Assembly: GCA_964520425.1 (NCBI GenBank) | Contig: CAZFMX010000005.1 | Span: 1-64,000, forward strand | Reading direction: 5' to 3' | From: JAFGFY01 sp964520425 | GTDB taxonomy: Bacteria > Desulfobacterota > DSM-4660 > Desulfatiglandales > HGW-15 | Length of the DNA: 64,000 bases | Shown here: positions 35,164 to 45,015 of the stretch, piece by piece | Layout of the letters: every line of letters starts with the position of its first letter | Numbering within the stretch: the stretch's first letter is position 1 | Program-made: the position numbers and the translations under genes | Notes under the pieces: generated by a model | Seen by the model: only the letters and a program-made list of their open reading frames with translations | Databases searched by the model: none | Told to the model about the DNA's origin: nothing

Positions 35164-36759
35164 TCAACGAGGTCCAAGATGCTCATTCAAAACAGCTTCG
35201 ATATCACTCAACACCCTGTTCATATCCAGAGGTTTTGTGACGATCAGTTCGAACCCTGATCTCTCCTCAGGCTTGGGGGGCTCTTCAGCCATTCGGTCGG
35301 TGATGAGTGCCATAGGTTTATCTCCATTCATTTTCCTTATCTTCTGGATTACAGCATCTCTCTTCATCTCCACAATGTCCGAGCCTACAAGAATCAGATC
35401 AAATTTCTTCTTCTTTAGTAGATACAGCCCTTCCCGGACGCTGTCAGCTACCACAACCCTGTATCCTTTACTTAAGAATACCTCTAACAAGATTCTATTC
35501 AGAATCTCCTCAGACTCAATAATAAGAATGCGGGCATGTTTTACTCTTCTTTTAGAAATCCGACTCTTTGATGCCTGATCTACCCTAGCAGTAGGAAATC
35601 TGACGGCAAATGTAGTCCCCAGACCTTTTTCCGATGTGAACTCCATTTCTCCTCTATGCCTTTCGACGATCGTATAGGATAGACTGAGCCCCAAACCAAG
35701 CCTATCTTTCCCTTTGGTAGTAAAAAAAGGATCCAATACCCTATCTTTGATGGTTTCGGAAATCCCGATCCCGCTATCCTGGACATAGATATGGCCATAC
35801 CCGGCATTCTCTTCTATCGTGACATAGAGATCTCCTCCCCGGGGCATTGCCTCCACGGCGTTGAGGATTAAACAGGCTATGAGATCCTGAATTTCACCTG
35901 AATCTCCTTGAACCGGAGGGACAGACCTAAGATAAGTCTTAAAACGGATTTCTTGTTTATGTGCCTCGATAAACTCCTTTATTGCCGGATTAACAACCGA
36001 TACGGCTGACTTGACAGCCTTCCTCAAATCAACAAGGTCATCACGCGAAGGGTTATCCTTTGGCACTGAAAGACCCCTCAATTTACCTATGGTATGCAGC
36101 GTCTCTTTTGACACAGATTCTATATGTTCCAGTGTTCTTGTCAGGGCTGCCGGTTCAGAGTTCACCATTCCCTTGATTTGTTGAATATCTCTACTCACAA
36201 CCAGAGCATCTTGACCCAGCTTTTTGGTTATTCCCAAAACCATGGTCATAAGGGCTTCCCTTTTTTTGGACTCAATCTGTTCTCTTTCCTCTCTTTTTCT
36301 CTTTTCAAGCAAGGTCAGGTTTGTAACAAAGGCTCTTCGTCCATTATGTCTGATCTTTCTAACCCTTGCCTCAAAACACCTCCTTTCACCGACCTTTGTG
36401 AGCAGATCCAATTCGTATTGCGACGGAACCTTCTTTCCTGAAAGCCGTTTATCGTGCAGATCTCTCACCTTCTTCTTCAAATCCGGGGGGACGAAATCCA
36501 GTAGTCTATGACCCACAACCTCCTCCGAGGGATAAGCCAAGTCCTCAAGGAACTCTCTGTTGGCAGCAACAATTCTCCCTTCTTGCTCGAGAAGGATTCC
36601 AGCGGGAAGAGAATCAAACAACCTGTCTCTACCTCTCAACTCATTCTGGAGATCATTATTCTCTCTCTTTAAGGAAATTAGTTTTTCCTTAAGCGCCTGA
36701 TTCTCCGTTTTGAGTTTCTCAAACCTCTCTCGCCAGTAATTGTTCCGCGCCTTCTGCAT
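35164..36759 (-). CDS. PAS / histidine-kinase-like / receiver-like hybrid protein with altered phosphotransfer sites
   Basis: 531 residues from ATG 36759 (GGGGAG 5 bases upstream). Order: coiled coil (1-45, FEKLKTENQALKEKLISLKR), PAS (about 47-155, FDSLPAGILLEQEGRIVAAN), a dimerisation region, an HATPase domain with N-box ILNAVEAMPRGG, G1 VQDSGIGIS and G2 GLGLSLS, then a receiver-like domain. The dimerisation helix reads LGITKKLGQD where related kinases have GIAHDFNN, so the phospho-histidine seems absent. The receiver reads IIESEE for the acidic pair and DLILVGSDI where the phospho-aspartate is expected. It may be an ATP-binding sensor without phosphorelay, or the alignment may be shifted by two residues. 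Confidence 0.8.
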   Translation of the reverse strand: MQKARNNYWRERFEKLKTENQALKEKLISLKRENNDLQNELRGRDRLFDSLPAGILLEQEGRIVAANREFLEDLAYPSEEVVGHRLLDFVPPDLKKKVRDLHDKRLSGKKVPSQYELDLLTKVGERRCFEARVRKIRHNGRRAFVTNLTLLEKRKREEREQIESKKREALMTMVLGITKKLGQDALVVSRDIQQIKGMVNSEPAALTRTLEHIESVSKETLHTIGKLRGLSVPKDNPSRDDLVDLRKAVKSAVSVVNPAIKEFIEAHKQEIRFKTYLRSVPPVQGDSGEIQDLIACLILNAVEAMPRGGDLYVTIEENAGYGHIYVQDSGIGISETIKDRVLDPFFTTKGKDRLGLGLSLSYTIVERHRGEMEFTSEKGLGTTFAVRFPTARVDQASKSRISKRRVKHARILIIESEEILNRILLEVFLSKGYRVVVADSVREGLYLLKKKKFDLILVGSDIVEMKRDAVIQKIRKMNGDKPMALITDRMAEEPPKPEERSGFELIVTKPLDMNRVLSDIEAVLNEHLGPR

Positions 36760-37035
36760 AAAAACTCCCCTCTCCTGTCCTTTCCTGATCATAGATAAGA
36801 CCTTAACGTTGCAAAAGTTGAGGAAGCCGCTCGCAGATCCCCCTATCGGGAAGATTCAAGGCATCGAGGGTGGGCTACGACTGAGCTCAGCCGAAGTCAG
36901 CTGTAGTCACATACCGCGAATCCTCGATAACGAAGGAGATGCGGTATCCTAAACTTTCCCGACCTGCCTTGCCGAAGCTTCAGCGAAGGCTGGAAGGGTA
37001 AAAAAAACATGACATGTTTACCAGATTTGTGCAAT

Positions 37036-37224
37036 TCACCTTTTTTTATCCTCTGAGCCGCCTATTAGTCTTCGAAGAATTACGGTCATTATCTCTGCAA
37101 ACAAGGCCTTGTCATGTTTTTTATGCAACTTAGGGAGAGACTTTGATGAGATTATTGGACTCATCCTTTCTTTACAAGAATATTCCAAAATGAGCTTGAT
37201 GCCCATAGCTATATGCCGTATCAT
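37036..37224 (-). CDS. Possible small hypothetical protein
   Basis: 62 codons from ATG 37224 (MIRHIAMGIKLILEYSCKER), which has a GGGGG one base before it. The translation is basic and looks amphipathic (DKALFAEIMTVILRRLIG), which is more protein-like than most frames in spacers. The frame remains open upstream to 37371. No family is recognised. It would be divergent from dnaE. The rest of the spacer 36760-37350 shows no other gene. Confidence 0.25.
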   Translation of the reverse strand: MIRHIAMGIKLILEYSCKERMSPIISSKSLPKLHKKHDKALFAEIMTVILRRLIGGSEDKKR

Positions 37225-37349
37225 ACCCCCGACATTAAAGACAACCTGCCCACATCCGTTGGCCTTTGTCAATAGGGTCCTATTTTTTTTGGCTCTTCTG
37301 ATTAAGGATTTGTGGTATGAAACTGATGAAATATGACAACGAAAATGAC

Positions 37350-37381
37350 TTGACAAACCTGTCGGGCGCAAGTGGTTTTAG
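37350..37381 (+). promoter_or_regulatory. Possible dnaE promoter
   Basis: Perfect -35 TTGACA (37350-37355) followed after about 20 bases by TTTTAG (37376-37381). If used, transcription would begin near 37388, which excludes the upstream GTG at 37372 and agrees with a start at 37402. Confidence 0.35.
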
Positions 37382-37401
37382 AGACGGAGATCGGAGTTAA
37401 C

Positions 37402-40400
37402 GTGACTGACGATTCATCTTTTGTTCAACTGCACGTGCATACAGAATACAGCCTGTTAGACGGTGCAATTAGGATCAGACAACTACTGGAAAAGGCCAAG
37501 AGTTTTGGGATGGAAGCCGTAGCTATTACCGATCATGGGAATATGTTCGGTTCAGTGCAGCTCTTTGATCAGGCCTCAAAGGTTGGGATTCAACCTATTT
37601 TGGGCTGCGAGGTCTATGTCGCTCCAGGTCATCGCAAGGACCGAGCCCCGTCGACGGATGGCGGCCCCAATGCTCATCACCTTGTCCTTTTGGTGATGAA
37701 CCAACTGGGATACAAAAATCTAAGCCGACTCGTAACCCTGGGTCATTTGGAGGGATTTTACTACCATCCCCGGATCGATAAAGAGCTTTTGAAAGAGTAC
37801 AATGGAGGCCTGATCGCCCTGTCTGCCTGCCTTAAAGGGATCGTCCCCTACCTCATTAACTCCGGTCGCATCGAAGAGGCCAAGCAAGAAGCCATGGAGT
37901 TGGCTTCCATCTTTGACAACAACCGCTTCTACCTCGAAGTTCAGGCCAACACCATGCCTGAACAGACCAGAGTGAATAGGGTTCTACAGGAATTCTCCCG
38001 TGAACTCTCCATCCCTCCGGTAGCCACAAACGATTGTCACTACCTCAACAGAGAGGATTCAGAGGCCCATGACGTTCTCCTCTGTATTCAAACAGGCAAA
38101 ATGGTGGATGACCCTAATCGTATGAGGTTTTCCACCAACGAACTATTCTTCAAATCCCGGGAAGAGATGGTCAATTCCCTCGGTGCAGGGGACTACAGCG
38201 AAGCCCTTGGCAACACCATAGACATTGTTCGTCGCTGCGAATACATGATGGAATTCGGCCAATACAAGTACCCGGTATTCACTGCCTCCAAGGAAAAAAG
38301 CCTTGATGATATGCTTTCGGAAGAGGCCCGAAAGGGTCTCAAAGAACGACTCGCCCAGTTGGAAGTGGAAGAAGGAGCTGGTCTTTCACTGGAATTGCGG
38401 AAGGAATATGAGGAAAGACTCGCCTTTGAGCTGAGTGTCATTACAGATATGGGGTTTTCAGGCTACTTTCTGATCGTGGCGGACTTCATTGATTACGCTC
38501 AGCGCTCGAATATTCCCGTGGGTCCGGGGCGAGGATCAGCGGCCGGCTCCTTGGTGGCCTATGCTCTCCGAATCACCAATATCGATCCGATCAAATATGG
38601 ACTCCTCTTCGAAAGGTTCCTCAATCCAGGGCGTATCAGCATGCCTGACATTGATATTGATTTCTGTATCAACGGCAGAGATGACGTCATCAAATATGTC
38701 ACCGAAAAATACGGCAGAGAGAACGTGGGCCAAATCATCACCTTCGGCACTATGAAGGCAAAGGCCGCCATAAGAGATGTTGGACGCACCCTGGGGATCC
38801 CTTACGCCGAGGTGGACAAGATTGCCAAACTCGTCCCCGAAGGGCCAAAAGTAAGCCTGGAAAAGGCTATTGAGGAAGAGCCCGCTCTAAAGAAGATTGA
38901 AAAGGGCCAGGAAAATGAAAGAAAACTCATAAAGATCTCCCGATCCCTTGAAGGTCTCTCAAGGCACGCCTCCACACATGCTTCCGGCGTGGTGATTTCA
39001 GATAAACCCCTTGTGGAATATCTACCCCTTTTTAAGGGGACAAACGACGAGGTCATGACCCAATATACCATGTCTCAAATCGAGCAATTGGGTCTGATCA
39101 AATTCGATTTTCTGGGTTTAAAGACCCTGACGGTCATAAGGCAGGCATTGAACCTAATTCAGGTCTCTTCTGGCCGGCACATCGATATCGACAAAATACC
39201 CCTGGACGATGATGCCACATATCGCCTCTGCCAGGAAGGAAAGACCACCGGTGTCTTCCAATTGGAAAGCTCAGGAATGAAGGAACTCCTCAGAAGACTG
39301 AAACCGGGGGTCTTTGAGGATTTAATAGCCCTGGTGGCCTTATATAGACCCGGACCCCTGGGAAGCAATATGGTAGATGACTTCATACAGGGTAAACATG
39401 GCTTCACCAAAATCAAGTATTCGTTCCCGGAACTTGAGCCGATCCTGAAAGAGACCTACGGTGTGATCCTCTACCAAGAACAGGTGATGAAGATAGCCCA
39501 AGTCCTGGCCAGCTATTCCCTGGCCGAAGCCGATGAGCTGAGAAAGGCCATTGGCAAAAAGAAACTAAGTGTGATGGCTGATCATAAGGCCCGTTTTTTG
39601 GAAGGCGCCGTTCAGAAAGGGCTGGATCGGACAAAGGCCGAGCGAATTTTCGATCTCATAGAAAAATTCGGGGGTTATGGTTTCAATAAATCCCATTCTG
39701 TGGCCTATGCCATGATTGCCTACCAAACCGCCTACCTCAAGGCCCACTTTCCCGTCCAGTTCATGGCTGCTCTCTTGACCCAGGATATGGGGAATCAAGA
39801 CAAAACTATAAAAAACATTGCGGAATGCCGTGACATGGGCATTGAGATCTTACCTCCGGATCTTAATGAGAGCCAGGCGGATTTTACCGTTAAAGAAGGA
39901 GCCATCCGATTCGGGCTGGCCGCGGTAAAGAACGTAGGGTTGAAGGCTGTTGAGTCCATCATCGAAGAGCGATCACTGAATGGGACGTTTGCGGATCTGC
40001 TGGACTTTTGTCAGAGAGTGGACGGATCAAAAGTCAATCGTAGAGTACTCGAAGGCCTCATCCAATGCGGGGCCTTTGATTTTACCGGCATTCATAGGGC
40101 CAGACTCTATGGAGCCCTTGATGAGGTGATTAGATTTTGTGGAGCCTTTCAGGATCCGAACCAATTGAATATGTTCGCGTCACTCAATGGAAATACAGGG
40201 GATCGCGGCCTTCTTGTGCTTCCGGAAATAGAGGAGTGGGATGAAAAGGAAAAACTGAAAAAGGAAAAGGAAGCATTGGGATTCTACATCACCGGGCATC
40301 CCCTGGAACGATTTGCGACAGAGGTAAAAGAATATGCTACCTGTACCATTGAGGAGTTTACGAATGTGAGAGATAAGTCTGAGGTGAAAGTCGCCGGTGT

Positions 40401-40887
40401 CATAGAGAATCTCAAGATCAAAAGGACCAAACGAGGGGATAAGATGGCCATTTTGATCCTTGAAGATTCCACGGGTTCCACGGAAGTTGTTGTATTTCCA
40501 AACACATTTGAGAGTTTTGTGCATCTTCTTAAGGGTGATGAGCCTTTACTAGTCACGGGAAGTGCTGAGGTGGAGGGTGGCTCTGCCAAAATAATCGCCC
40601 AGGAAATCGAGGCCATGGAAACAGTGCGTCAGAGGGCGGTGAAGGCAATTGAGCTTCACCTTCGTACACAGAACATGTCAAAAACTTTGCTAGAGAATAT
40701 TCGGGATGTCTTGTTCAGATATCCGGGTGAATGCACAGTATTATTCAGGGTTGACACGGGGGAAGAGAAGGAGTTTGTCATCCAGGCGCACAAGCACTAT
40801 AGGATCTCGCCCTGTGATGAAGTCAGAAGAGAAATTGAGGCCCTCACAAGCGAAAAAGTCATTTGCAGATATGGAAGGAAGAATTGA
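37402..40887 (+). CDS. dnaE: DNA polymerase III alpha subunit
   Basis: 1161 residues from GTG 37402 (GGAG 6 bases upstream). The frame opens at GTG 37372, but those ten codons lack a ribosome site. PHP domain first (FVQLHVHTEYSLLDGAI, AITDHGNMFG). Polymerase palm motifs are GPGRGSAAGSLVAYAL and MPDIDIDFCINGRDDVI, the latter holding the catalytic aspartates. Fingers follow (FQLESSGMKELLRRL, LYRPGPLGSNMVDDFI, TYGVILYQEQVMKIAQ, GFNKSHSVAYAMIAYQT). Near the end an OB fold (VKVAGVIENLKIKRTKRGDK) precedes the C-terminal tau-binding region. Full length for DnaE1, the replicative polymerase. Confidence 0.97.
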   Translation: MTDDSSFVQLHVHTEYSLLDGAIRIRQLLEKAKSFGMEAVAITDHGNMFGSVQLFDQASKVGIQPILGCEVYVAPGHRKDRAPSTDGGPNAHHLVLLVMNQLGYKNLSRLVTLGHLEGFYYHPRIDKELLKEYNGGLIALSACLKGIVPYLINSGRIEEAKQEAMELASIFDNNRFYLEVQANTMPEQTRVNRVLQEFSRELSIPPVATNDCHYLNREDSEAHDVLLCIQTGKMVDDPNRMRFSTNELFFKSREEMVNSLGAGDYSEALGNTIDIVRRCEYMMEFGQYKYPVFTASKEKSLDDMLSEEARKGLKERLAQLEVEEGAGLSLELRKEYEERLAFELSVITDMGFSGYFLIVADFIDYAQRSNIPVGPGRGSAAGSLVAYALRITNIDPIKYGLLFERFLNPGRISMPDIDIDFCINGRDDVIKYVTEKYGRENVGQIITFGTMKAKAAIRDVGRTLGIPYAEVDKIAKLVPEGPKVSLEKAIEEEPALKKIEKGQENERKLIKISRSLEGLSRHASTHASGVVISDKPLVEYLPLFKGTNDEVMTQYTMSQIEQLGLIKFDFLGLKTLTVIRQALNLIQVSSGRHIDIDKIPLDDDATYRLCQEGKTTGVFQLESSGMKELLRRLKPGVFEDLIALVALYRPGPLGSNMVDDFIQGKHGFTKIKYSFPELEPILKETYGVILYQEQVMKIAQVLASYSLAEADELRKAIGKKKLSVMADHKARFLEGAVQKGLDRTKAERIFDLIEKFGGYGFNKSHSVAYAMIAYQTAYLKAHFPVQFMAALLTQDMGNQDKTIKNIAECRDMGIEILPPDLNESQADFTVKEGAIRFGLAAVKNVGLKAVESIIEERSLNGTFADLLDFCQRVDGSKVNRRVLEGLIQCGAFDFTGIHRARLYGALDEVIRFCGAFQDPNQLNMFASLNGNTGDRGLLVLPEIEEWDEKEKLKKEKEALGFYITGHPLERFATEVKEYATCTIEEFTNVRDKSEVKVAGVIENLKIKRTKRGDKMAILILEDSTGSTEVVVFPNTFESFVHLLKGDEPLLVTGSAEVEGGSAKIIAQEIEAMETVRQRAVKAIELHLRTQNMSKTLLENIRDVLFRYPGECTVLFRVDTGEEKEFVIQAHKHYRISPCDEVRREIEALTSEKVICRYGRKN

Positions 40888-40900
40888 TTGAAACACCTAA

Positions 40901-41527
40901 TCATTTCGGGGTAATCGCATCAGGTGGATAGACGTATTTGGGATCTATCCGGTAGGTCCAGGGAAGCCCCCACCACTGCCACCCGTCATGACGGCGGTGT
41001 TCGAAGCCGTAAACCTTATTCCTGTTTGCGAGCTGGCGGTAGAAATTATGCTGATTCTTATCCTCGAATGAAGGAAACAATGCTCCTTCAAACCCATCCT
41101 TCACATCAAAGACATTTTTAAAACCCGCCTCCACTAGAGCCTTGGCCGCAAGACGGCTTCTTGTCCCGTCCCTTCCCATGATAAGGAGGTTATCTGTCTT
41201 CTTAAATGCCTTTTCTATTTCCTCCACAAAGGACTCATTTACAGGTCCCAGTTGATAGATTAGGGCATCATCCTCTTTCACTAGACCGGTGCTAAAGAAC
41301 ATATAAGGAAAGAGATAGGCATCAAAGGGATGCCCCACAAACTGATATTCTGCTCTGGTTCTCACATCGATTAAGTAGGTATCAGGAACCGTATTGAGCA
41401 TGTCGTAGGCTTCAATACTCAGTATCCTCTTTCCCTCCTGAGCATAGCCATGCCCAGAAACCACCGTCAGCATGACACACACCAAGCATATAATCACGAA
41501 AAAATAAATAACGCTTTCTTTTCGCAT
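40901..41527 (-). CDS. Exported rhodanese-like protein lacking the catalytic cysteine
   Basis: About 208 residues from ATG 41527. A signal peptide or anchor (VIYFFVIICLVCVMLTVVSG, ending near GYAQEG) sends it to the periplasm. The rhodanese fold is visible in ILSIEAYDMLNTVPDTYLID, VRTRAEYQFVGHP and AAKALVEAGFKNVFDVKDGFEGA. The active loop, normally C-R-x-G-x-R-S, reads GRDGTRS: cysteine is replaced by glycine, so sulfur transfer is unlikely. The C-terminal tail is tryptophan/aromatic-rich (HDGWQWWGLPWTYRIDPKYV), which is not a standard rhodanese feature. It is convergent with dnaE and may be a binding rather than a catalytic protein. Confidence 0.8.
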   Translation of the reverse strand: MRKESVIYFFVIICLVCVMLTVVSGHGYAQEGKRILSIEAYDMLNTVPDTYLIDVRTRAEYQFVGHPFDAYLFPYMFFSTGLVKEDDALIYQLGPVNESFVEEIEKAFKKTDNLLIMGRDGTRSRLAAKALVEAGFKNVFDVKDGFEGALFPSFEDKNQHNFYRQLANRNKVYGFEHRRHDGWQWWGLPWTYRIDPKYVYPPDAITPK

Positions 41528-42768
41528 AAGACACACCCCCACCGTGAAAGACATCTGATTGACAAAGAGTGATGCCCAATCCCTTCAATTGACCCTTGGA
41601 ATGCTGAAGACGGCTCTCGTTGAAAAGCCGAAGCAAGCACCAAGTAATTGACCTAAAGGGACTAAAGTCTCGCTCCCCATGTGGCTTTTAACAGGCCCAT
41701 GTTACTATAACATGACGCGTAAAGGATCGATCGGCCTGAAAATCACGTTGATCTGCAATGGTAATTATCCAAGATGGATCGATTTGTCAATGGAAATAGT
41801 CACTCTCTATGTCACCGTATTGACAGGGAAAAACAAAGGGAAAGCCCTATGTCCCCGCGGGATTTCATGTCCCATCCAAGCTGTTATCGCAAAACCATTC
41901 TCTGTATGGGCCGATTCGGTATTCCGGATTCTGTTTTCTAGTCTCATGGCTCAGAATGAAATCGAGCAACGAAGTATCTAGCGCAAAATAGAAGCGCCCA
42001 AAGCCCTGTCCCCACTGGACGGGACCACAGGGAGCTTCAATTCTGGTATCGGCACACTCTATTCTGCGTGATTAATCCTTTACAACGTTCTTTTGTATAC
42101 CATAAAATACTTTCTCATCGAGGACCTATCCTAAGGGTTTTCAAAGTCAAAAATCAGGGTTTTCCCGATTGTCTTTCTATCAGGGGCTGTATTATTATTG
42201 GATACGCATTTATGTCTGGACATATGAGACGTGTCAGAAGGTGCTTCTTTCAGCCCGATCCGAAAGCAAATTGACGCTCTCGCAAAGTACTCATCAGCTA
42301 ACCCACCCTCTGTATTTCCACTGAAGCAGGTGAAGGGTGGACCAATCGGGAGAAGGGCCTCTTTTATTTGTGTTGTGAGGGACTTATTCCTGTGACCGCA
42401 AGATATTTGGCTATGTCTTCTCCTGTAACCAAAGAAGCGGAGCTGTGTCTTCACTTTCACGGAATACTATCCTCACCCTGAGACTCTTGAAAAATGCCCT
42501 TTTACAAAGTCTCAATTACCCATTAACCACAACCCGAGGTATCCATTGACCAATAAGGTAAAACCCCACGTCACCGGCGTAATCCTGATCCCATTCATCT
42601 CTCTTTCATGGTTTTTCTTGCCCACTGTATGTGGGAGGGCAAAGCGCTCCTATCGTATCTAAAGAAGCCTTCTTAGTCCTTCAATCCTATTGCGCTTTGA
42701 TCCCTTTTGACCCTATAATCCCTAAATCCTGTACACTTTCGCTATAAAAGTTCACAAGAGGTAAGGCC
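41528..42768. other. 1.24-kb spacer without a convincing gene
   Basis: Contains the palindrome CATGTTA-cta-TAACATG (41698-41714). A 33-base mini-element at 42480-42512 has family-A-like ends (GAGACTCTTGAAAAATG / CAAAGTCTC). Around 42674-42730 there is a pyrimidine-rich stretch of repeated variants of ATCCCTTTTGACCC. Open frames of 70-110 codons on both strands lack ribosome sites and recognisable features. The region may be a decayed gene or element. Confidence 0.5.
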
Positions 42769-43761
42769 ATGACTCATACCCCGAAGAAATTTGCCCTCAT
42801 CGGAGCAGCCGGGTTTGTGGCACCACGCCACATGAAAGCGATTGCAGACACTGGAAACCAGCTCGTGGCAGCTCTGGATCCCCACGACGCCGTAGGCATC
42901 ATAGATAGTTTTTTCCCGAAAGCCGCCTTCTTCACCGAATTTGAGCGCTTTGACCGGCATCTTGAAAAATTACGACGGAAGGGACAGGGGATCGATTTTG
43001 TCAGCATCTGCTCCCCCAACTACCTCCATGACGCCCACATCCGCTTCGCTCTCAGAATCAAGGCCGATGCCATTTGCGAGAAACCTTTGGTGTTGAATCC
43101 ATGGAATGTGGATGCACTCGCTGAAATTGAAAAGGAATCCGAATTCAGGGTTTGGAATGTCCTACAGTTACGTCTCCATCCCAATATTCTAGCTCTCAAA
43201 GAGAGGGTCTCCTCTGAACTGACTGATGAACCTGACCATATTTATGATATCGATTTAACCTATCTCACCTCGCGAGGGAGATGGTACTTTGTCAGTTGGA
43301 AAGGATCCTCGGAAAAATCCGGGAGTATCGCCACGAATATAGGGATACATTTCTTCGATATGCTTATCTGGATCTTTGGGCCTGTCCAACAAAATAGAAT
43401 CCACATCCACCAACAAGATGTCGCCGCCGGTCTTCTCTTTCTGGAACACGCCAAGGTGCGCTGGTTTCTGAGTGTCAACGAGGCCTATCTGCCAAACGAA
43501 GCCCTGCAGAATGGACTTCGCACCTATCGCTCAATTACGGTTGACGGGCAGGAACTCGAATTTTCCGGGGGCTTTGCTGACCTGCATACGCAGAGTTACC
43601 AGGAAATTCTTGAAGGACGCGGATTTGGACTTAAAGAAGCTATTCACAGCATTCAGACCGTTTACCATATTCGCACAAATCCTGCGCAGGGACTATCCGA
43701 GGAGAGCCACCCATTCTGTTGTAACGTCAAAAATGAAAGGAGGCGATTTCCACGTGAATGA
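42769..43761 (+). CDS. Gfo/Idh/MocA oxidoreductase, WlbA-like UDP-GlcNAcA 3-dehydrogenase
   Basis: 330 residues with AAGAGGT before ATG 42769. NAD site FALIGAAGFVAPRHMKAI near 8-25, SICSPNYLHDAHIRFAL, and the active-site lysine motif ICEKPLVLNPWNV. GSIATNIGIHFFDMLIWIFG is the conserved helix of the WlbA/WbpB group. In that pathway the enzyme oxidises UDP-GlcNAc-uronate at C3 for later transamination and acetylation to a 2,3-diacetamido sugar. The next gene, overlapping by 8 bases, encodes the matching WlbB-like acetyltransferase, which strongly supports the assignment. The aminotransferase (WlbC) is not in this window. Confidence 0.85.
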   Translation: MTHTPKKFALIGAAGFVAPRHMKAIADTGNQLVAALDPHDAVGIIDSFFPKAAFFTEFERFDRHLEKLRRKGQGIDFVSICSPNYLHDAHIRFALRIKADAICEKPLVLNPWNVDALAEIEKESEFRVWNVLQLRLHPNILALKERVSSELTDEPDHIYDIDLTYLTSRGRWYFVSWKGSSEKSGSIATNIGIHFFDMLIWIFGPVQQNRIHIHQQDVAAGLLFLEHAKVRWFLSVNEAYLPNEALQNGLRTYRSITVDGQELEFSGGFADLHTQSYQEILEGRGFGLKEAIHSIQTVYHIRTNPAQGLSEESHPFCCNVKNERRRFPRE

Positions 43762-44320
43762 TTTTTTCATCCATGAGACATCTTTCATTGATGACAATTG
43801 CGAGATTGGAGAGGGCACAAAGATTTGGCACTTCTCCCACGTTCTTCCCTGTTCAAAGATTGGCGCAGGATGTAATATCGGGCAAAATGTGGTCATCGGC
43901 CCGGACGTTTCCATCGGGACAAACTGCAAGATCCAGAACAACGTCTCCGTTTATAAGGGAGTGACACTGGAGGACGGTGTTTTTTGTGGTCCGTCAATGG
44001 TCTTCACTAATGTCTACAACCCTCGGGCTGGAATCCGAAAGATGGATCTGGCAAGACCCACACTGGTGAAAGAGGGGGCCACTCTGGGCGCCAACTCGAC
44101 AATCATATGTGGGGTCACTATAGGCAGGTATGCCTTTATCGGTGCGGGCGCCCTAGTCCATAGAGATGTCTCTGACTATGCCCTCGTTGTAGGAAATCCT
44201 GCCAAAAAGATCGGTTATGTCTGCCAATGTGGGGAACGCCTGCTCCATGATTTCAAATGTCCTGAATGTGGAAAAACCTATATCAAAACCCAAGAAGGCC
44301 TCAAACCAAGTCAAGATTAA
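43754..44320 (+). CDS. WlbB/WbpD-like N-acetyltransferase (left-handed beta-helix)
   Basis: 188 residues from GTG 43754, after AAAGGAGG; the start overlaps the stop of the WlbA-like gene (GTGAATGA). The open frame reaches back to 43472, but that part is antisense-like shadow. Hexapeptide repeats run through most of the protein (IGEGTKIWHFSHVLPCSKIG, IGQNVVIGPDVSIG, NCKIQNNVSVYKGVTLED). FCGPSMVFTNVYNPRAG, TLGANSTIICG and YALVVGNPAKKIGYVCQCG match WbpD/WlbB. It would acetylate the 3-amino group of UDP-GlcNAc3NA. A C-terminal zinc-ribbon-like segment (VCQCGERLL ... KCPECGKTY) is a small extra. Confidence 0.9.
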   Translation: MNDFFIHETSFIDDNCEIGEGTKIWHFSHVLPCSKIGAGCNIGQNVVIGPDVSIGTNCKIQNNVSVYKGVTLEDGVFCGPSMVFTNVYNPRAGIRKMDLARPTLVKEGATLGANSTIICGVTIGRYAFIGAGALVHRDVSDYALVVGNPAKKIGYVCQCGERLLHDFKCPECGKTYIKTQEGLKPSQD

Positions 44321-44574
44321 GCATTATTTCTAATCCCTTTATCCTTTGATCCTCCTAATCCTTTGTCGCAGAGAGAAAAAACAGATTTTTTACATAACGC
44401 TTTTCCCAATATCTTGTGTCCAATGAGTCTAGAACACTAAATATAGGCATATAGGGTTTTTCCTTATCCATAAAACAGGAATTTCGCCGTGATAAATGAG
44501 GGTTTCCCCGATTGAGTCTCTCCAATGGAAAAAGGTATGAGCAGGATGGGGGGCTTAATGAAAGGAGACGTAAT

Positions 44575-44871
44575 ATGAAAAGCCCAAAAAAACTTCTGGT
44601 TCTTTCCTTGGTTGTAGCCGTAATTGCCGCTTTCACTCCAGCCCTTTGGTCCCAGCAGGCCCAAGAGGAGGGAACAGAGAAGATCAATATTAACACGGCA
44701 ACCGCGGAAGAAATCGCTCAACTCAAAAACATCGGCTCAGCCTATGCCATGCGCATTGTTGAGTACCGGCAGGAGAACGGCCCTTTTGAGAAGCCTGAGG
44801 ACATATTAAAAGTAAAGGGCATTGGAGAAAAAACCTACGAGCTGAACAAAGACAAAATCACTGTAGAATAA
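44575..44871 (+). CDS. ComEA-like helix-hairpin-helix protein, exported
   Basis: 98 residues from ATG 44575 with AAAGGAG upstream. The signal peptide is KKLLVLSLVVAVIAAFTPALW, with cleavage near the SQQ. The mature part is a single ComEA-type HhH2 domain: INTATAEEIAQLKNIGSAYA, MRIVEYRQENGPFEKPEDIL, KVKGIGEKTYE. Such domains bind double-stranded DNA non-specifically and, when exported, help DNA uptake. No comEC is nearby, so a competence role is plausible but unproven. Confidence 0.88.
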   Translation: MKSPKKLLVLSLVVAVIAAFTPALWSQQAQEEGTEKININTATAEEIAQLKNIGSAYAMRIVEYRQENGPFEKPEDILKVKGIGEKTYELNKDKITVE

Positions 44872-45015
44872 TCTTTTTCCGAGCCCCCCTTTTTTTTAAG
44901 ATACGGTACTTCAATACAATTGCCCAGAAAGCAAGGCCCTTTCGGTCTTCAGGCCTAAACCCTGTAACTTCCTTTGGCCTATGTTGGCCAATCCCATGAA
45001 AGGCATCCTCCTACT

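Noticed and set aside
41679..41981. 100-codon plus-strand frame
   Set aside because: No ribosome site and no protein-like pattern beyond a few hydrophobic residues.
42131..42460. 109-codon minus-strand frame in the 1.24-kb spacer
   Set aside because: Arg/Ser-rich composition, no ribosome site, no domain; could be a decayed gene but not supportable.
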